In this document: positions 34,719 through 46,563 of the stretch, piece by piece | Layout of the letters: every line of letters begins with the position of its first letter | How positions within the stretch are numbered: position 1 is the first letter of the stretch | Source of the DNA: Gnetum montanum | Lineage: Eukaryota > Streptophyta > Gnetopsida > Gnetales > Gnetaceae | Assembly (NCBI GenBank): GCA_015680685.1 | Contig: MNCI01003613.1 | Span: forward strand, 221,349 to 285,348 | Length of the DNA stretch: 64,000 bases | Direction of reading: 5' to 3' | Notes under the pieces: generated by a model | Seen by the model: only the letters and a program-made list of their open reading frames with translations | The model's database searches: none | Told to the model about the DNA's origin: nothing | Made by a program: the position numbers and the translations under genes

Positions 34719-35106
34719 ATAACTGTAATGCCACAAAAACATCTAGTATTTTTTAAATGTGAGATGATGATCTTCAATTGTAATCTTCAATAGTAGTGTC
34801 TTTGATCCTTCACCTACAACAACATCCTCATCAATCATGATGGCTACAGAGAGCCAGAATTGTCTAAATTCTCTAGCAATATATTACTTTCCTCATGGCA
34901 AAATCATAGAACTTAGCCCTTGATTTTCAAGCAACATTAGATTTTTATGGTTGATTATATCAAACCAATCACCAAATTTCATTTCGTTAGAAATAAACAC
35001 ACCTTCAACAATTATCCTATTTTTTTCTAGGCATCATTTTGTCTGTTCCTCCCCAAGCAAACAATGTTACAATGACTTGATGAACTTCTAACACATAGTT
35101 ACTATT
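34719..35106 (-). pseudogene. Proximal half of the minus-strand ORF interrupted by element C
   Basis: On the minus strand: NYVLEVHQVIVTLFAWGGTD, then after a one-base shift in an A run, GVFISNEMKFGDWFDIINHK, NLMLLENQGLSSMILP, REFRQFWLSVAIMIDEDVVV, GEGSKTLLLKITIEDHHLTF and MFLWHYSYPC up to the CAAGG junction. Nearly every break is a single stop codon. The frame resumes at 21430 on the other side of element C. No family is recognised. Confidence 0.55.
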
Positions 35107-35279
35107 AGTTTTTAAGATCATTATCACTTAGAACATCTTGGAAAAGAGAAAATGGTAAAGGGAGAGTATGTCAAAACTTCATACCTTAGAACTCTTAGGC
35201 ATGATAACTCTTATGGTTTCATCCACTTATAGTTCTATTGTGCAAGAGAAATTTGGGTTCTAGTGCCAATTATGATTAG

Positions 35280-35730
35280 TGATGTATCTTTATTATTTTT
35301 CCCTTTTAATCTTGAGGTATAGAAAATTTTTGGTATTGATTGCTTATTATTTCCTGTGTTATTGTTGGTTTCAAATTTATTTCTTTTCTTTATAGCTTCC
35401 TAAATAATGGATTTTTATAAGATTTAAGTTGCTCATGAAATTAGTTAAATAAGGCTTAATATGGATTACGATTACATCCTCATCAGGTTGGGCTTATATT
35501 GGGGTTTCAACTCATAATGTCTAAGATAATTCTATCCCAAGTTTTAGGGATCTAAGATGTCTTATGTCAATGATCATTTCTTAACTTGATATCAGGCTTA
35601 CCCCATCATGGACTTCTAGATGTCCATAATGAAGAGTTCCTAATGAATATTGTAGGTCACTCAACATCACATGGTAGAAAAAAATCATATCATATTCTTA
35701 GGTGAAAACTCACATATTCCATAATTTAAA
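35280..35730 (-). pseudogene. Minus-strand coding-like fragment upstream of the split ORF
   Basis: The minus strand gives long pieces with stops only at likely Gln/Trp sites, such as YDFFLPCDVE, PTIFIRNSSLWTSRSP, GKPDIKLRNDH and YKNPLFRKL. A second frame is also fairly open, so the true frame is uncertain. It could be the N-terminal portion of the ORF at 34719-35106. Confidence 0.3.
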
Positions 35731-36887
35731 GATCTAAAATCTAATTCTATATTATTTTCCTAGTAACTTCTTTTAGTTACTCCTTATCTTATGATTTAAT
35801 ATCATTTGAAGGACTTTATTCCCACTGTATAAGGAAACTAAAGTTCTTAGAGTAAAACCTTATACTTATTGGAGAAATTATCATCTTCTCACCCTTCTTA
35901 ACCTCAAACTAGACTCTAGCAATTTGGGGCTATAATCTAAATTATAATTTATTCATTCTAAGTATTCAACAATGATCATATATTTAAGAATAACAGTACT
36001 AGTAAGTTATGATAGGGAAGGAGGCAAACCAATTACTAAGTTTCTTAAAATAAGGTTTATTAATTAATCATGTAAGTATATTTAAGTTTTCATATCATGC
36101 ATAAAGATAAAACTACCTTATTCACTCATATTTTATGAAATTCTTAGATATTATTCTTTTATAATTTTAAGTTTCATTTATTTCTTAGAATAACATGAAG
36201 ATGTCACAAGTTTGTTTCTTTATTTAAGCAATTGTCATGAATGCATTGCTTAGTATGCATGGTCTTGCCTCATATTCCATAAAAAAGTCTCTTGATGTCA
36301 ATAAAGGAATTCCAACTTTGCTCCTAGATTGGTTTGCTTATATAGAAGTTGATTTGCTTTTTGTCTTTATGTCCTCTCAAAATTTTCTTTTTCTTCAACT
36401 TGGATATAAACAAAATATTTTTGTTATATCATAGAAACCACTACCCTTGCCAATCCATGAGGTTCTTATGGGAGTTGGCAGCTCTACTTATAGTTGGGGA
36501 TTCCTATAGGATGCAACTAAATAAGACACATATTTTGATTTAAGCACCACCACAACTGTAAGGTTATTGTAGGAGCTAAGTTGTTTTGCCATGAAGATCT
36601 TTCTACTTCCTACATTAAGCCTATGGCCATGCATATTAATCCATTCATCCCAATTAACTAGTTAGGAAAACTTGCTGAGCCATCTGTTATTTCGAAGAAT
36701 GTTGTTAAATTAATTATTTTAGCATAAGAGTTGATAATGTAAAGAAAATGTTTATTTTTTTATATGGGAAACATTCATTAGTAAAGGAATAGAAGAATTA
36801 GAAATTAAGAAACTTTATTTATTAATATTCCTATTCCAATTAATAGAATAGCTAGTAACCTCCAACCATCCAAATAAAATACTAGTA
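35731..36887. other. AT-rich stretch, nothing recognised
   Basis: Two overlapping plus-strand open stretches (36237-36543) show no recognisable content. No LTR for element G could be matched here. Confidence 0.45.
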
Positions 36888-36935
36888 GTAGAATGTGTGT
36901 GCATGCATGTGCATGTGTGTGTGTGTTGATACTTA
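36888..36935. repeat. TG-rich microsatellite
   Basis: Interrupted (TG)n with GCATGCATGTGCATG inside; it lies just beyond the end of element G's integrase. Confidence 0.8.
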
Positions 36936-37079
36936 GATTTATTATGCTTCTAGTTATACATGTCAGGTCCATCAACCTAACCTAAAACCAGACCTAAGGC
37001 AACTTAAACAATGACATAAACATCATAATTTATTTCAATCCGATTATGTTTGATAGAGATATGTTAAATGTATGTTTTC

Positions 37080-38150
37080 TAATCTGAATCCTCTAGTTGT
37101 CATTCTTCTTCAAAGTCATCTCAAGTTGTATTATATGGTTTAATTTATTGTCCATTAGTCACTAATGATTCCTTCATCTTATCTAAAACTTGAATTTGAA
37201 TGTTATCATTTTTGTAAATTTCTTTAGGAACATAGGACCCTTACTATTTAATAATAAGTTTTCTTGGAAATTTAGGTACTCTTATGTTATAGAATAATAC
37301 TTATTTCCTAGGATGCAATTGCTAATCGGAAATCAATGGATCATGATGCATCTTTGCTTGTATCTTAATAATTCATTTCTTTTTGACGGCTTTTTATATT
37401 ACTTCATCTAACTCATGGAGTTGTTGAAACTAAGTTATCATATTTAATTCCTCATCTAAACTGATATTCTAAGCTAAAAATGGTGATTGGTATTTGACCT
37501 CAACTAGTAATAGACATTTCTTTCCATAGACTAGTTGATAAGGTGAGTAGTTAAGACTTGGTCTTCAAGATGTTCAATAATCCCACAAGGCTTCATTTAA
37601 TCACGTTTTCTATTCAAATCATTTAGTATTAACAATTTAGTCAAAATACATACAATGGCTTAGTTTGCAGTTTCAGTACGACCATTTATTTATGGATGAT
37701 ATGGTGTTGCTAATTTGTGTATAATCCCACATGATTTCATTAGTTCTATCATATATTTATTTATAAAATGCATTCCATGTTCATTAATGAGAACTCAAGG
37801 TAATTCAAATCATTGAAGAAAGTTTTCTTTGAAAGAAAAAATTAACATTTTGACATCATTATTAGGGGTTGCCTTGGATTCTACTCTCTTGGTAACATAG
37901 TTAATACATACTAGGATGTATTAACATCTGTAAGATGGAGGAAAAGTGCCTAGAAAGTCTATTTCATATACATCAAATGGTTTCAAAACAAAGATTGGAT
38001 TTAATAACATTTCATCTCATTTTAATACTAAATCGATTAATTGACATTTATTACATGGCTTAAAATAAGTGGAATAGTCCTTAAACAACATTGGCTAATA
38101 GAAACCATTGTTTTAGGAATTTATTGTCCTTCCCTTATTGCCAGATTTAG
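37080..38150 (-). pseudogene. Element G integrase, decayed
   Basis: On the minus strand: zinc-region remnant KCQLN; core YEIDFLGTFPPSYRC, CINYVTKRVESKATPNNDVK, VLINEHGMHFINKYMIELMK (SDNG block degraded), IIHKLATPYHP and INGRTETAN. It continues with LNMITQFQQLHELDEV and IRVPKFPRKLIIK towards 37090. This is a full-length Gypsy-type integrase in which only catalytic blocks are recognisable. It is separated from RNase H by 1.6 kb of unrelated sequence. Confidence 0.8.
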
Positions 38151-38929
38151 TTACAAAATCTATTGCAAAGTAGGAATTTACTATATAATATCTTTGTATT
38201 GAGTTCTTTTTTCTTTTATTTTTCTAGGAACTTGATGTCTTACAACTATGTAAAAATTGATTTTCTAACCTTTAGTTTTCATATATTTGATTAGTAATGG
38301 TTTATGCATTATTAACCATATCATAGTTTGGGTTGATAAATGCTGTCATAGGTGATTAGCAAAAAAAAAAAAAAAGAAAAAGAAAAAAAGAAGAAGAAAT
38401 CAAGTGCCATTTGAAAAAGAAAATTCATAGAAATTTTCACTAAATAATGCATAAGAAATGTAGAGAAATATTAGCAACTTATTATTAATAATGGCTCGTC
38501 ATCAAGCCATCACTAAGGAAGACAATGGTTAAACATTAAACAATTGGAATAGTTACTTGTTTTATAGAAAATTTCAAGTGTTTCAGATCTTAAAGGATCT
38601 ACAATAATTAATTTATCTTGATTTCCCAAAAAATATAATAACTTATAGTTAGATAATAATGGAAATGTTTTAGTTTTCTTTGGAATAACCTAGGAGTTTA
38701 TTTTTTATTACATAATCATCACTTGGCATTCATATTCCAACATTTTTTTTAAAAAAAGAATAGTGATGTTTTTGGATCATGTTATTTTCTACAAGTATAG
38801 TGGCATGGAAGAAGTTAAATGAGTGGTTAAAATGAGCAAGCACAAGGAGTCAAGCTTCAAAAGACAGTAGGGGCTAACCTAATAGAGGAAGAGAGAGGAT
38901 AAGAAAAAGGAGAAAAACATTCTCAAATA

Positions 38930-39300
38930 TGCTAGATTTCTACTCATAGAATCTAGGGTTTGATTTTTATTCTAGTTTGAATCCTATTACTAAATTCGAA
39001 GAGAATAGTCCAAGATAGCCAAGCCCCTTATCACAGTTAGATAATGACTTACCCTTTAGTCCTACTGATTCTGAGTTCTTGTTGCACCAGTTTTGGTCTA
39101 TATAAATTAAGAATGTGAAGATTAAGGTCAGTTGTTACCTCAATAAAGAGTTCTTTAGGCAACTCTAAGAATAATATAAGACTAAGTATGTAGACTTGCT
39201 AGAAGAGGTGTACCTCTTAGAGTTACAGATAGGCAAGCTAGTGTGAAAAGCTATTTGGTTGACAAAAGAAATTAGAAGCTCACTAAAGATCTAAGTTTGA
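38930..39300 (+). pseudogene. Plus-strand coding-like fragment between element G RNase H and integrase
   Basis: One plus frame reads LNPITKFEENSPR, PSPLSQLDNDLPFSPTDSEF, LLHQFWSI, IKNVKIKVSCYLNKEFFRQL and YKTKYVDLLEEVYLLELQIG, with stops at plausible Gln/Trp sites. It runs opposite to element G, in a region where a Gypsy polyprotein should be continuous. It is therefore probably part of another insertion. Borders unknown, family not recognised. Confidence 0.35.
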
Positions 39301-39789
39301 TTTTGTAATTTAAGACACTTTGAATTTTATGTTTTATCCCAGCTATTGTTCTTTAGTTTATTTCCTTATCTTTAAGTCTCTATGTTTTATAGTTTGTGAG
39401 TTGCTTGGATATGAGAAATTTCTTAAATATTATTTTTTTAGACTATACTCATGATTTAATCACTATTTTGTTAAAATGTTTTATTTTTTTAGCATATGCT
39501 TACACTATGTTTTAAATATTTTTATTCCTACATCAAATATTTCAATTTGTATATCTTTGATATTTAAATATTAAGCCAAATCTATTATATTCTTTAGAAA
39601 ATTTTATGTTATTATTACATAATCTTAAAAATTTCATCATCACACTTTGTGATTTTCACTATAAATATGACCTTTGAAACTACTCTTGTAAAATTAATTT
39701 CCATTTTAAATTTAAAACACCATAGTTTGCTTAACCAATTGAGAGTATTCTCTGGTTTTCATACCCATATAGGAAACACCCTAGACCAT

Positions 39790-40240
39790 AGTATCTTAAA
39801 ATATATTTTTGAAGAGTATTGTATGTAACCCAATTTTATGTAGTAACATGTTTTCTTGATCTTTCTCATCCAAAATTTAAATGTTAAATTCCTATAATAA
39901 TAAGCACCATCACATAATTCTAGCATTATTAATACATTTAGTTATAAGAAGTTTTATTGTTGAATGATCTGTATAAACCCTTGTTTTATATCCTACCAGA
40001 TAATGTCAAAATTTAAGTAGGGAAAAGAGTATGACACATAATTTCTTTTTTGTAGTTGTGTAATTCATCTAGGCTGAATCTAATTTGTGTGGGATGTAGT
40101 AAAGTATTGTATGCTTACCATTAATTTTTTGATCTAACATTACTCCAATGTCCATGTTGCTAGCATTACATATTAGATCAAAAGGGTAGTTTCAATTTGA
40201 AGTACTAATAACTAGTGCTATAATTATTTTCTCTTTTAAT
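39790..40240 (-). pseudogene. Element G RNase H, decayed
   Basis: Minus-strand blocks: CNASNMDIGVMLDQKING, NYTTTKKKLCVILFSLLKF, HYLVGYKTRVYTDHSTIKLL, NNARIM and WCLLLL. The order and spacing match Gypsy RNase H; the Asp of CDAS is Asn. Confidence 0.75.
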
Positions 40241-41080
40241 GTTTGAAAATCCTTTTCATAGTCATTAGTCCATTGGAATTAGACATCTTTTCTATCATTT
40301 TATATAATGGTTTGAAAAATCTTGAATGAATCGTTAATAATAGCCTATGTGTTCTAAAAATGGTCATAATATTTTTGTGTTTGTAGGCAAGGATAGATTT
40401 ATGATAACATGAACCTTGTGTTGATCCATTTTAGTATCCACTTTTGAGATGGTATTCCTAAGATTCCTAAGACAATTTCCTTGGTCATGATAAAGTACCT
40501 CTTTTCCCAACTAAGTTTACTATTTTTGTCAATACTTTGACCTAAAATGACAATCAACCTTTATAGTGTTTAATCAAATGAGTCTCCATATATTGAGAAG
40601 TTAGCCATGAAAATCTTAATAAAATATTTTAACATATCAATGAATATAGCTATCATTTATCTTTAAAATGTGGTTGTTGTGTTATATAAACCAAAAGAAA
40701 TTTTATAGAAGGTGAGTATGCAAAAGGAAAAGATGAATGTAGTTTTAGATTGATCCTTAGGTATAATGGCTATTTGATGATACCCACTAAATTCATCAAG
40801 GAGATAATAATATTCATTCCATGCAAGTTTTTATAAATTTTGGTCAATGTAATACAAGAGAAAATGATCTTGATTTATGTATTAATTTAATTTCTAACAA
40901 TCCACATAAACTTGTTATTTTCCATTCTTTATTGGCACTAATGTGATAGGGCTTACTTATTCACTATTAGATGTCGAGTATATAATGTCCTCCTTTTGGA
41001 TCTTTCCTCTTTGACTACTTATTTTAATGTCAGGTTAATCTATCTTGATGGTATATGGATCTGTCAAGCATTATCTTCTA
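40240..41080 (-). pseudogene. Element G reverse transcriptase, decayed
   Basis: Minus-strand blocks: YKISFGLYNTTTTFQR (canonical MPFGLCNAPATF), MLKYFIKIFMANFSIYGDSF (FMDD has become FMAN) and NSKLSWEKRYFIMTKEIVLG. The catalytic pair is lost. It lies between the protease remnant and RNase H of the same strand. Confidence 0.78.
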
Positions 41081-41589
41081 GATAAATTTGATGTTAACAT
41101 AAATGGAGCGAATTCTTTCTTTGAGGTCTTTATATGACCATGAAAATGCTTTTAATTTCATTTTCAATGATCAAATTAATTTTTTTTCATATTTGAGTAA
41201 TAATTTAAAACTAATAATGAGTGTTTTTTCAAATTTAATGAACACATATTTTACAGTTGGTGGTAATTCTTTAAGTGATAATGGCTTACCCTTCCTTATC
41301 TATTTACATGGAATATTGTTGAATCCTAAGTTAAGGTACTAAGCAACTAGTTCCATTATTCCTTGAGAGTATTCATATTTTAATGTTATATGTTCTTAAT
41401 TATTTAGAACTGGTATTTCTTTCTTATTTTTGAATATTACTATCATCACATCATTAATCATTTTAAAGTTTTCTTAATACTTTTGATACATTTCTTCAGA
41501 GATGTTGAAAATGTTGAAGTGAAACTTAAGATCTCTAAAGGATAATTTTATTAGTATTGATCAATAATGGATAATGACATTAGATGTTG

Positions 41590-42560
41590 CTAACTAAACA
41601 TGTCCTGAGATAATTAAGAAGGAGTTAGTATTTTGAATTTCTAGTACCAAAAGGTCAACAAGGTATGTACTAATTTGAACTTGTACTAATACATCTTCAA
41701 TAATGCCCTTAGGATAAATCAAATACATATTTGCTAGGGATACTATTATGGATGTTTGAATTATATTATGTAATCCTAGCATCTAGGAAACTATTAATGG
41801 CATTATATTAATAATGGCTACAAGATAGAACAAAACATTTTTAATTTCCATGTTTTTAATCTTAATTAGAATAGTTAATCTAACCTAGATCCTTATATTT
41901 GGGGAGCATAGTGTTTTTTATAATATTTGAAATATCATCTACCAAGTATATTTCATTAGAAAATTTCATATTCCTTTAGTTGGTGTATAGATCTTTTAAA
42001 TATTTTACATAAGCTGGTATGTCTTTAATAGCTTTTCCTAATAAAAATTTTAGGTTTAGTTGATTAAATGACTTATTCAAATGTCCTTTTTGAGTTGCTT
42101 TCTCATAAAGTTGATTTGAAATGGGTTCTTTTTTTCTAGTAGTTTGGTTGTATTTTCTTCATCATTTGTTTTAATATTTATTGGGATTTCCATAGGTGTA
42201 TTTAACATCGAAGGTTAACATGGAATTGTTTTAGATTGTTGGTCTACTTTAATTATCTTGGGATTACAATGAAATGTTGCGTTTTGAGGTGTTCTTTTCT
42301 TAGGGAATTTTGGTGGAGTGAGCACTTTACCACTTCAGGTCATTATTTGATTAACTTTCTTTATCCTTTTTTGATTATTATATCATGGGCTTAAGCTTGA
42401 ATTGCAGAGGTAAATCCATCTTATGCAAGTGATAGGAGTCCCATTGGTTTTGGACCAAGGGGTTTATCATTTGAATTACAGTGCGATCCAATCATAAGCT
42501 TCAAGAATGATGTTGAATGGATTGTCAAAAACACCTGTATATATAGTTGTGTTCAACAAA
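41590..42560 (-). pseudogene. Element G gag tail and aspartic protease, decayed
   Basis: On the minus strand the gag tail contains AIKDIPAYVKYLKDLYTN and LPKYKDPG, the link typical of plant Gypsy gag-protease. The protease site reads FYLVAIINIMP, where DLGASINIMP is usual. The open stretch 41782-41594 then gives YPKGIIEDVLVQV and VLEIQNTNSFLIISGHV. The upstream part of gag, the primer site and the 5' LTR could not be identified. Confidence 0.7.
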
Positions 42561-43450
42561 ATGTAAAAGAGATTATAATACATATGATACAATGAAATTC
42601 ATGTTGTCATAGTAGAGGAGAAAATATTTATAATTTCATATTTTATAATTTTTATGAATTTGATATTTATAAGAAATAAAACAAACATGCACATGCATCA
42701 CAATCCCACTTAGGGACAAGGGAAATGCTTACATACACACATGTCATAATCCCTCAAGGAACAGGTACAACACTATATATGAAATGTAATAAAATGGCTC
42801 TTAGTCACAACCTCAATGGCCCAACACCATTCCATACAATTGTGGCCTTGGATAAGGTTGAATCATTGTAGCTTATCAAAATGAGAATGAAATAAATGTT
42901 TTTATGGTTTTAATGTTGTATAATGTTTTTGGTATTTTAAAGGTTTGCAAAATTAATGGTAAAAATGAGGGAAATCATAAGATTTATTCATCATGCAAAC
43001 TCTAGACTTTGCATCAACTAAATGGTTTCATGCTATGTAAGTAAGCTAGCACTCTCATAGTGTCTAGCTATACTTATGAAATTGACAACTCACAACACAA
43101 AAAAATAGGAAAGGAAATTGATTTAGAAAAGGAAGGAAAAGCTTTTCACACTATTTTAATGTCACAAGTTAAAGAAATAACTAAGTAAAAGCTTAATTAT
43201 GTGTGAGAAATCTTCTTGGGTATTTATAGTTTTCATGTGGGAACAAAAAGGGTTAGTTAGTGGCTAGATGTTAACAGAGGCTTATTAATGTCACACCTAC
43301 CACTCATAGTTACACTATAGGTAAGGAGACTTAGGTAGGGCTAGGAAAGGGATGCATTTGTTCCCCTACACTAATGTAGGAGGTGTGCTAGTGTAGGGTA
43401 GTTTGTGCACCTATCCCATCTTCCAAAATATATCACTTTCCTACTAGAAA
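42560..43450 (-). promoter_or_regulatory. LTR-like region with minus-strand TATA
   Basis: On the minus strand CTATAAATACCC (TATA at 43221-43229) is followed by long non-coding AT-rich sequence leading into element G's gag. It could be G's 5' LTR, or a 3' part of element D. No partner repeat was found, so this is tentative. Confidence 0.3.
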
Positions 43451-45534
43451 AAGCTGGAACCTAAAGGAACATGCCAGAATATTCAAATGAAGTTAAAATC
43501 ATTTTAAAGAACTTGAAATTAGGCATCAAACCTTGCAGTGTAATAAGAGAGATAAGAATGCAACATTGAGAATCAATAACCTCAACCAAACATGTTAGAC
43601 TACAAACATTGGATGCATAAATTACTTCCTTAGAGATAGGGCTTACAATTAATATATAAATTACCACTGCATGCTTCATCATTTTCCCATGACTAGATAA
43701 AGATACTCCCATAGTTTTAATATTCAAGAAAAAATTACTAAGACTATACACATGATAAGATCAATGTGAAATAACACAATTGCACAAATATTTTGACAAA
43801 ATACTCATTACAAGACTACCACTTGATAAGAGAGAGACTAGAGGATGATGGCTAGAAAGAAAAGTTTCCTAGTGTGCCTATAGGACTGAGGGTATCTCTA
43901 GCATGATGGATTATCTTTAGTGCATCCTTGTTGGTTTGTATTGGTTACTAATTGTTGTGCATGTTCCTCACTTATGATATTTGGATGCAATTACTTCACC
44001 TCCAAATCTAGCTTTCAATAAAGGCTCTTAGGTTGTAAATTGGAGGGATGTTCTTCAAGTGGTACTAAATGATGTTATCCTTATGGGCTCAAGGTACACC
44101 TACCAAGGCATACTGTACTACTATGATGTTAAAAATCATGTGAAATCCTTAAGCATTAAACCATCATTAAAAAATCATGCATAAATATAATGGTAAGTAC
44201 AATCCCCAAGGGTAACATGAAGAAAAACTTCACAACCCAATGCCAAACATGTGCATAAGTTTGACAACAAGATAAAATTGGAAACTACATACCCAATGGT
44301 CTCTCTCCCCCACAACTAAGTTATGAGACATCCACTTTGGATATATTAACTAAAGGCATCCATTGAAGAACACCAACATAACAACCGTAGATGTAAACAT
44401 GTGAGATAATAAACCAAAATGAGTCTACAAACTTATGGCACCAACACCAAGGTGAATCAAGATTATCAAACATGTAGGCAAAAAATGAAAGTGGAGTAGG
44501 ATAGTCTTGCTTAAACCATTAGGTCCATTGAGTCATAACCTACCACACAGAAGATCAACTAAATACCTTATGTCATGCAACCACCACCATCCTAGGGGTT
44601 GAGCTTGTGTTTAATCACTTATAATGCCATGCCATCAAGAACTCACAAGTGGATCCTTCCCATAGCAAGCTTTTGCCTTCTATCATCCTTGTAAGACCTA
44701 TTGATGGAACACCCATGGATTCTAAATACCCAATGAGACATTAGCATCCAACATGAGTCCATCTCCTTGGATGTCCAATCCTATTCTTTACTTGATTGAC
44801 TTTCTACCACAAATAATATTTGACAAGACATGAAATGAAATGAATGGAGAATGTATGATGCAAAGTAGAGTAAGAAAGAGTCTAATATTACCAGATTCCA
44901 TCCAACCATTCAATTTTCTCATGGATCATGTGAGCATGTCCTACATCCTAAGAAATATTTAATGGCGCATTCCATCATAATTACTTATCTACCTAGTAGA
45001 AATATTTTTTCAAATTTTACTTTCAAGTGTAAGGTCATACCTACCACCACTAGTTCCATCTAGCCTTGGTTATTCTACAGTCTAATCATTGGTGAAATCA
45101 AATCAAGGAAACAAGCTCTCTAATAGGTGGATGAATTTTGGCTAGTGTAAATTCCATCAATCAAGGCTTCATGTTGGACCCATTTAATGATCCTACATCA
45201 TCATCACATTTGTAACTCATGCATCCATCATTGGCTTATTGGGTGAGCATTCATAAAGCACATTATTTGGTTTTTCCATACATAGAAAAATGCTTAAGGA
45301 GGAAAAATCATAAATGATTAATCATTAAGCTCAAAAAGATAAAGCATACTAACTAACACACAAACATCATTAGGACACATAGGAAAAACAATAGAATGAA
45401 GTGAAAATTCAACATGGCATGGAAGATTCTTCCCTAGGACTAATTCATATCTATCACTTGATAGACCTCTAAGTATAGGACATAAGATTGAGCATTATGT
45501 ACTCTTAGAGGGAAAAAATATTCTTTGTAATGCT
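43451..45534 (-). other. Non-coding stretch downstream of element D integrase
   Basis: No convincing coding. On the minus strand AGTTGTGGGGG (44307-44317) resembles the polypurine motif found three times each in elements A and B, and is in the same orientation as D. A 96-codon minus frame at 43751-43461 has no recognised content. Confidence 0.4.
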
Positions 45535-45906
45535 TCACATATTGTCCATTGTAAAAAAGATTCTATCTAGTTTGTCAAGTTGATATATGTGGATTGCATT
45601 AAACTGGTGACTATTGAGGAGGGTGTATGATCTTTCCCATTGAAATTGAAACTTATCCAAATGGACCAAGTGAATCATATTAAAATAGAGGACCATATAA
45701 CTAGGTTTTAAATTTAACCCTTTAGCATGAACATCATGGTTAGCCTTAGTATAAGAATGTTCTAATTTATTGCACATCAATGTAGTTTGGTGGTTTTCAT
45801 TAAGAAGGTTATGGTTAATTAGCCCTCCTTTTAATCAGAATCTAAGGTCATATCAAAATTTGGCACACTACCTAAGGTTTTCATTTCAAGATTAATAAAA
45901 AGTCAT
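45535..45906 (-). pseudogene. Element D integrase, C-terminal part
   Basis: Directly left of element B the minus strand reads INLEMKTLGSVPNFDMTLDS, then LNENHQTTLMCNKLEHSYTK and DKFQFQWERSYTLL. This is the usual downstream integrase sequence following the TPFQLVYG block that ends on the other side of B. Frame changes occur. The arrangement shows that B inserted into this gene. Confidence 0.75.
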
Positions 45907-46106
45907 TGATGAGTGGCAAGGTACCCCTACACTCAACCATACGAATACGAGCATAGCACACACAATCCGGTCAAACTCCATAGACTAAGTGCCTACACGC
46001 CTCATGGAACACTTAAGGTTAATTATTCGTTGTCTTCCCAGACTTACTTGTAGTTGTCATGGTGTATGGTTAAGTAAGTCTGAGGTATATGATTTTTATA
46101 GCTTTT

Positions 46107-46357
46107 NNNNNNNNNNNNNNNNNNNNNNNNNNNNNNNNNNNNNNNNNNNNNNNNNNNNNNNNNNNNNNNNNNNNNNNNNNNNNNNNNNNNNNNNNNNNNN
46201 NNNNNNNNNNNNNNNNNNNNNNNNNNNNNNNNNNNNNNNNNNNNNNNNNNNNNNNNNNNNNNNNNNNNNNNNNNNNNNNNNNNNNNNNNNNNNNNNNNNN
46301 NNNNNNNNNNNNNNNNNNNNNNNNNNNNNNNNNNNNNNNNNNNNNNNNNNNNNNNNN
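46107..46357. other. Assembly gap of 251 N in element B 3' LTR
   Basis: The sequences abutting the gap (AGCTTTT and AGTTTCTCTAAGG) are 467 bp apart in the other LTR (52239-52705). The gap is therefore probably under-sized by about 200 bp, unless there is a real deletion. Confidence 0.95.
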
Positions 46358-46434
46358 AGTTTCTCTAAGGGTCTAGATCTAGATGAGAAATAAGGGAGAG
46401 CCACCTCTTATTTATAGACTTGGTGGTAGACCGC

Positions 46435-46539
46435 GATATCGTGTATGGGATATCATGGGGGACGACACGATATCGCGTGGGATGCGATATCACGGCGGAA
46501 GCGATATTGCGTACGTGATATTGTGGCCCATGCAATATC
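46435..46539 (-). promoter_or_regulatory. Array of seven GATATC palindromes in element B 3' LTR
   Basis: GATATC or one-base variants start at 46435, 46449, 46469, 46486, 46503, 46517 and 46534, with spacing 14-20 bp. Each lies in a larger imperfect palindrome such as GCGATATCGC. On the minus strand the array lies just upstream of the TATA box. It is a candidate cluster of transcription-factor sites. Confidence 0.6.
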
Positions 46540-46550
46540 GTGTCCCATCA

Positions 46551-46563
46551 TACCCCCATGACT
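46551..46563 (-). other. Element B polypurine tract
   Basis: On the minus strand AGTCATGGGGGTA directly precedes the 3' LTR. The same 11-mer recurs at 47093-47103 and 48614-48624. Confidence 0.8.

Larger units (their letters stand above)
45907..46550 (-). repeat. Element B 3' LTR, with assembly gap
   Basis: Plus-strand ends TGATGAGTGG...CGTGTCCCATCA, matching 52043-52932. A TATA (minus TATAAATA) is within 46409-46417. The internal N run replaces U5/R sequence present in the other copy. Confidence 0.9.

Noticed and set aside
45989-46404. Open frames over the second N gap
   Set aside because: They lie in an LTR and are artefacts of N.
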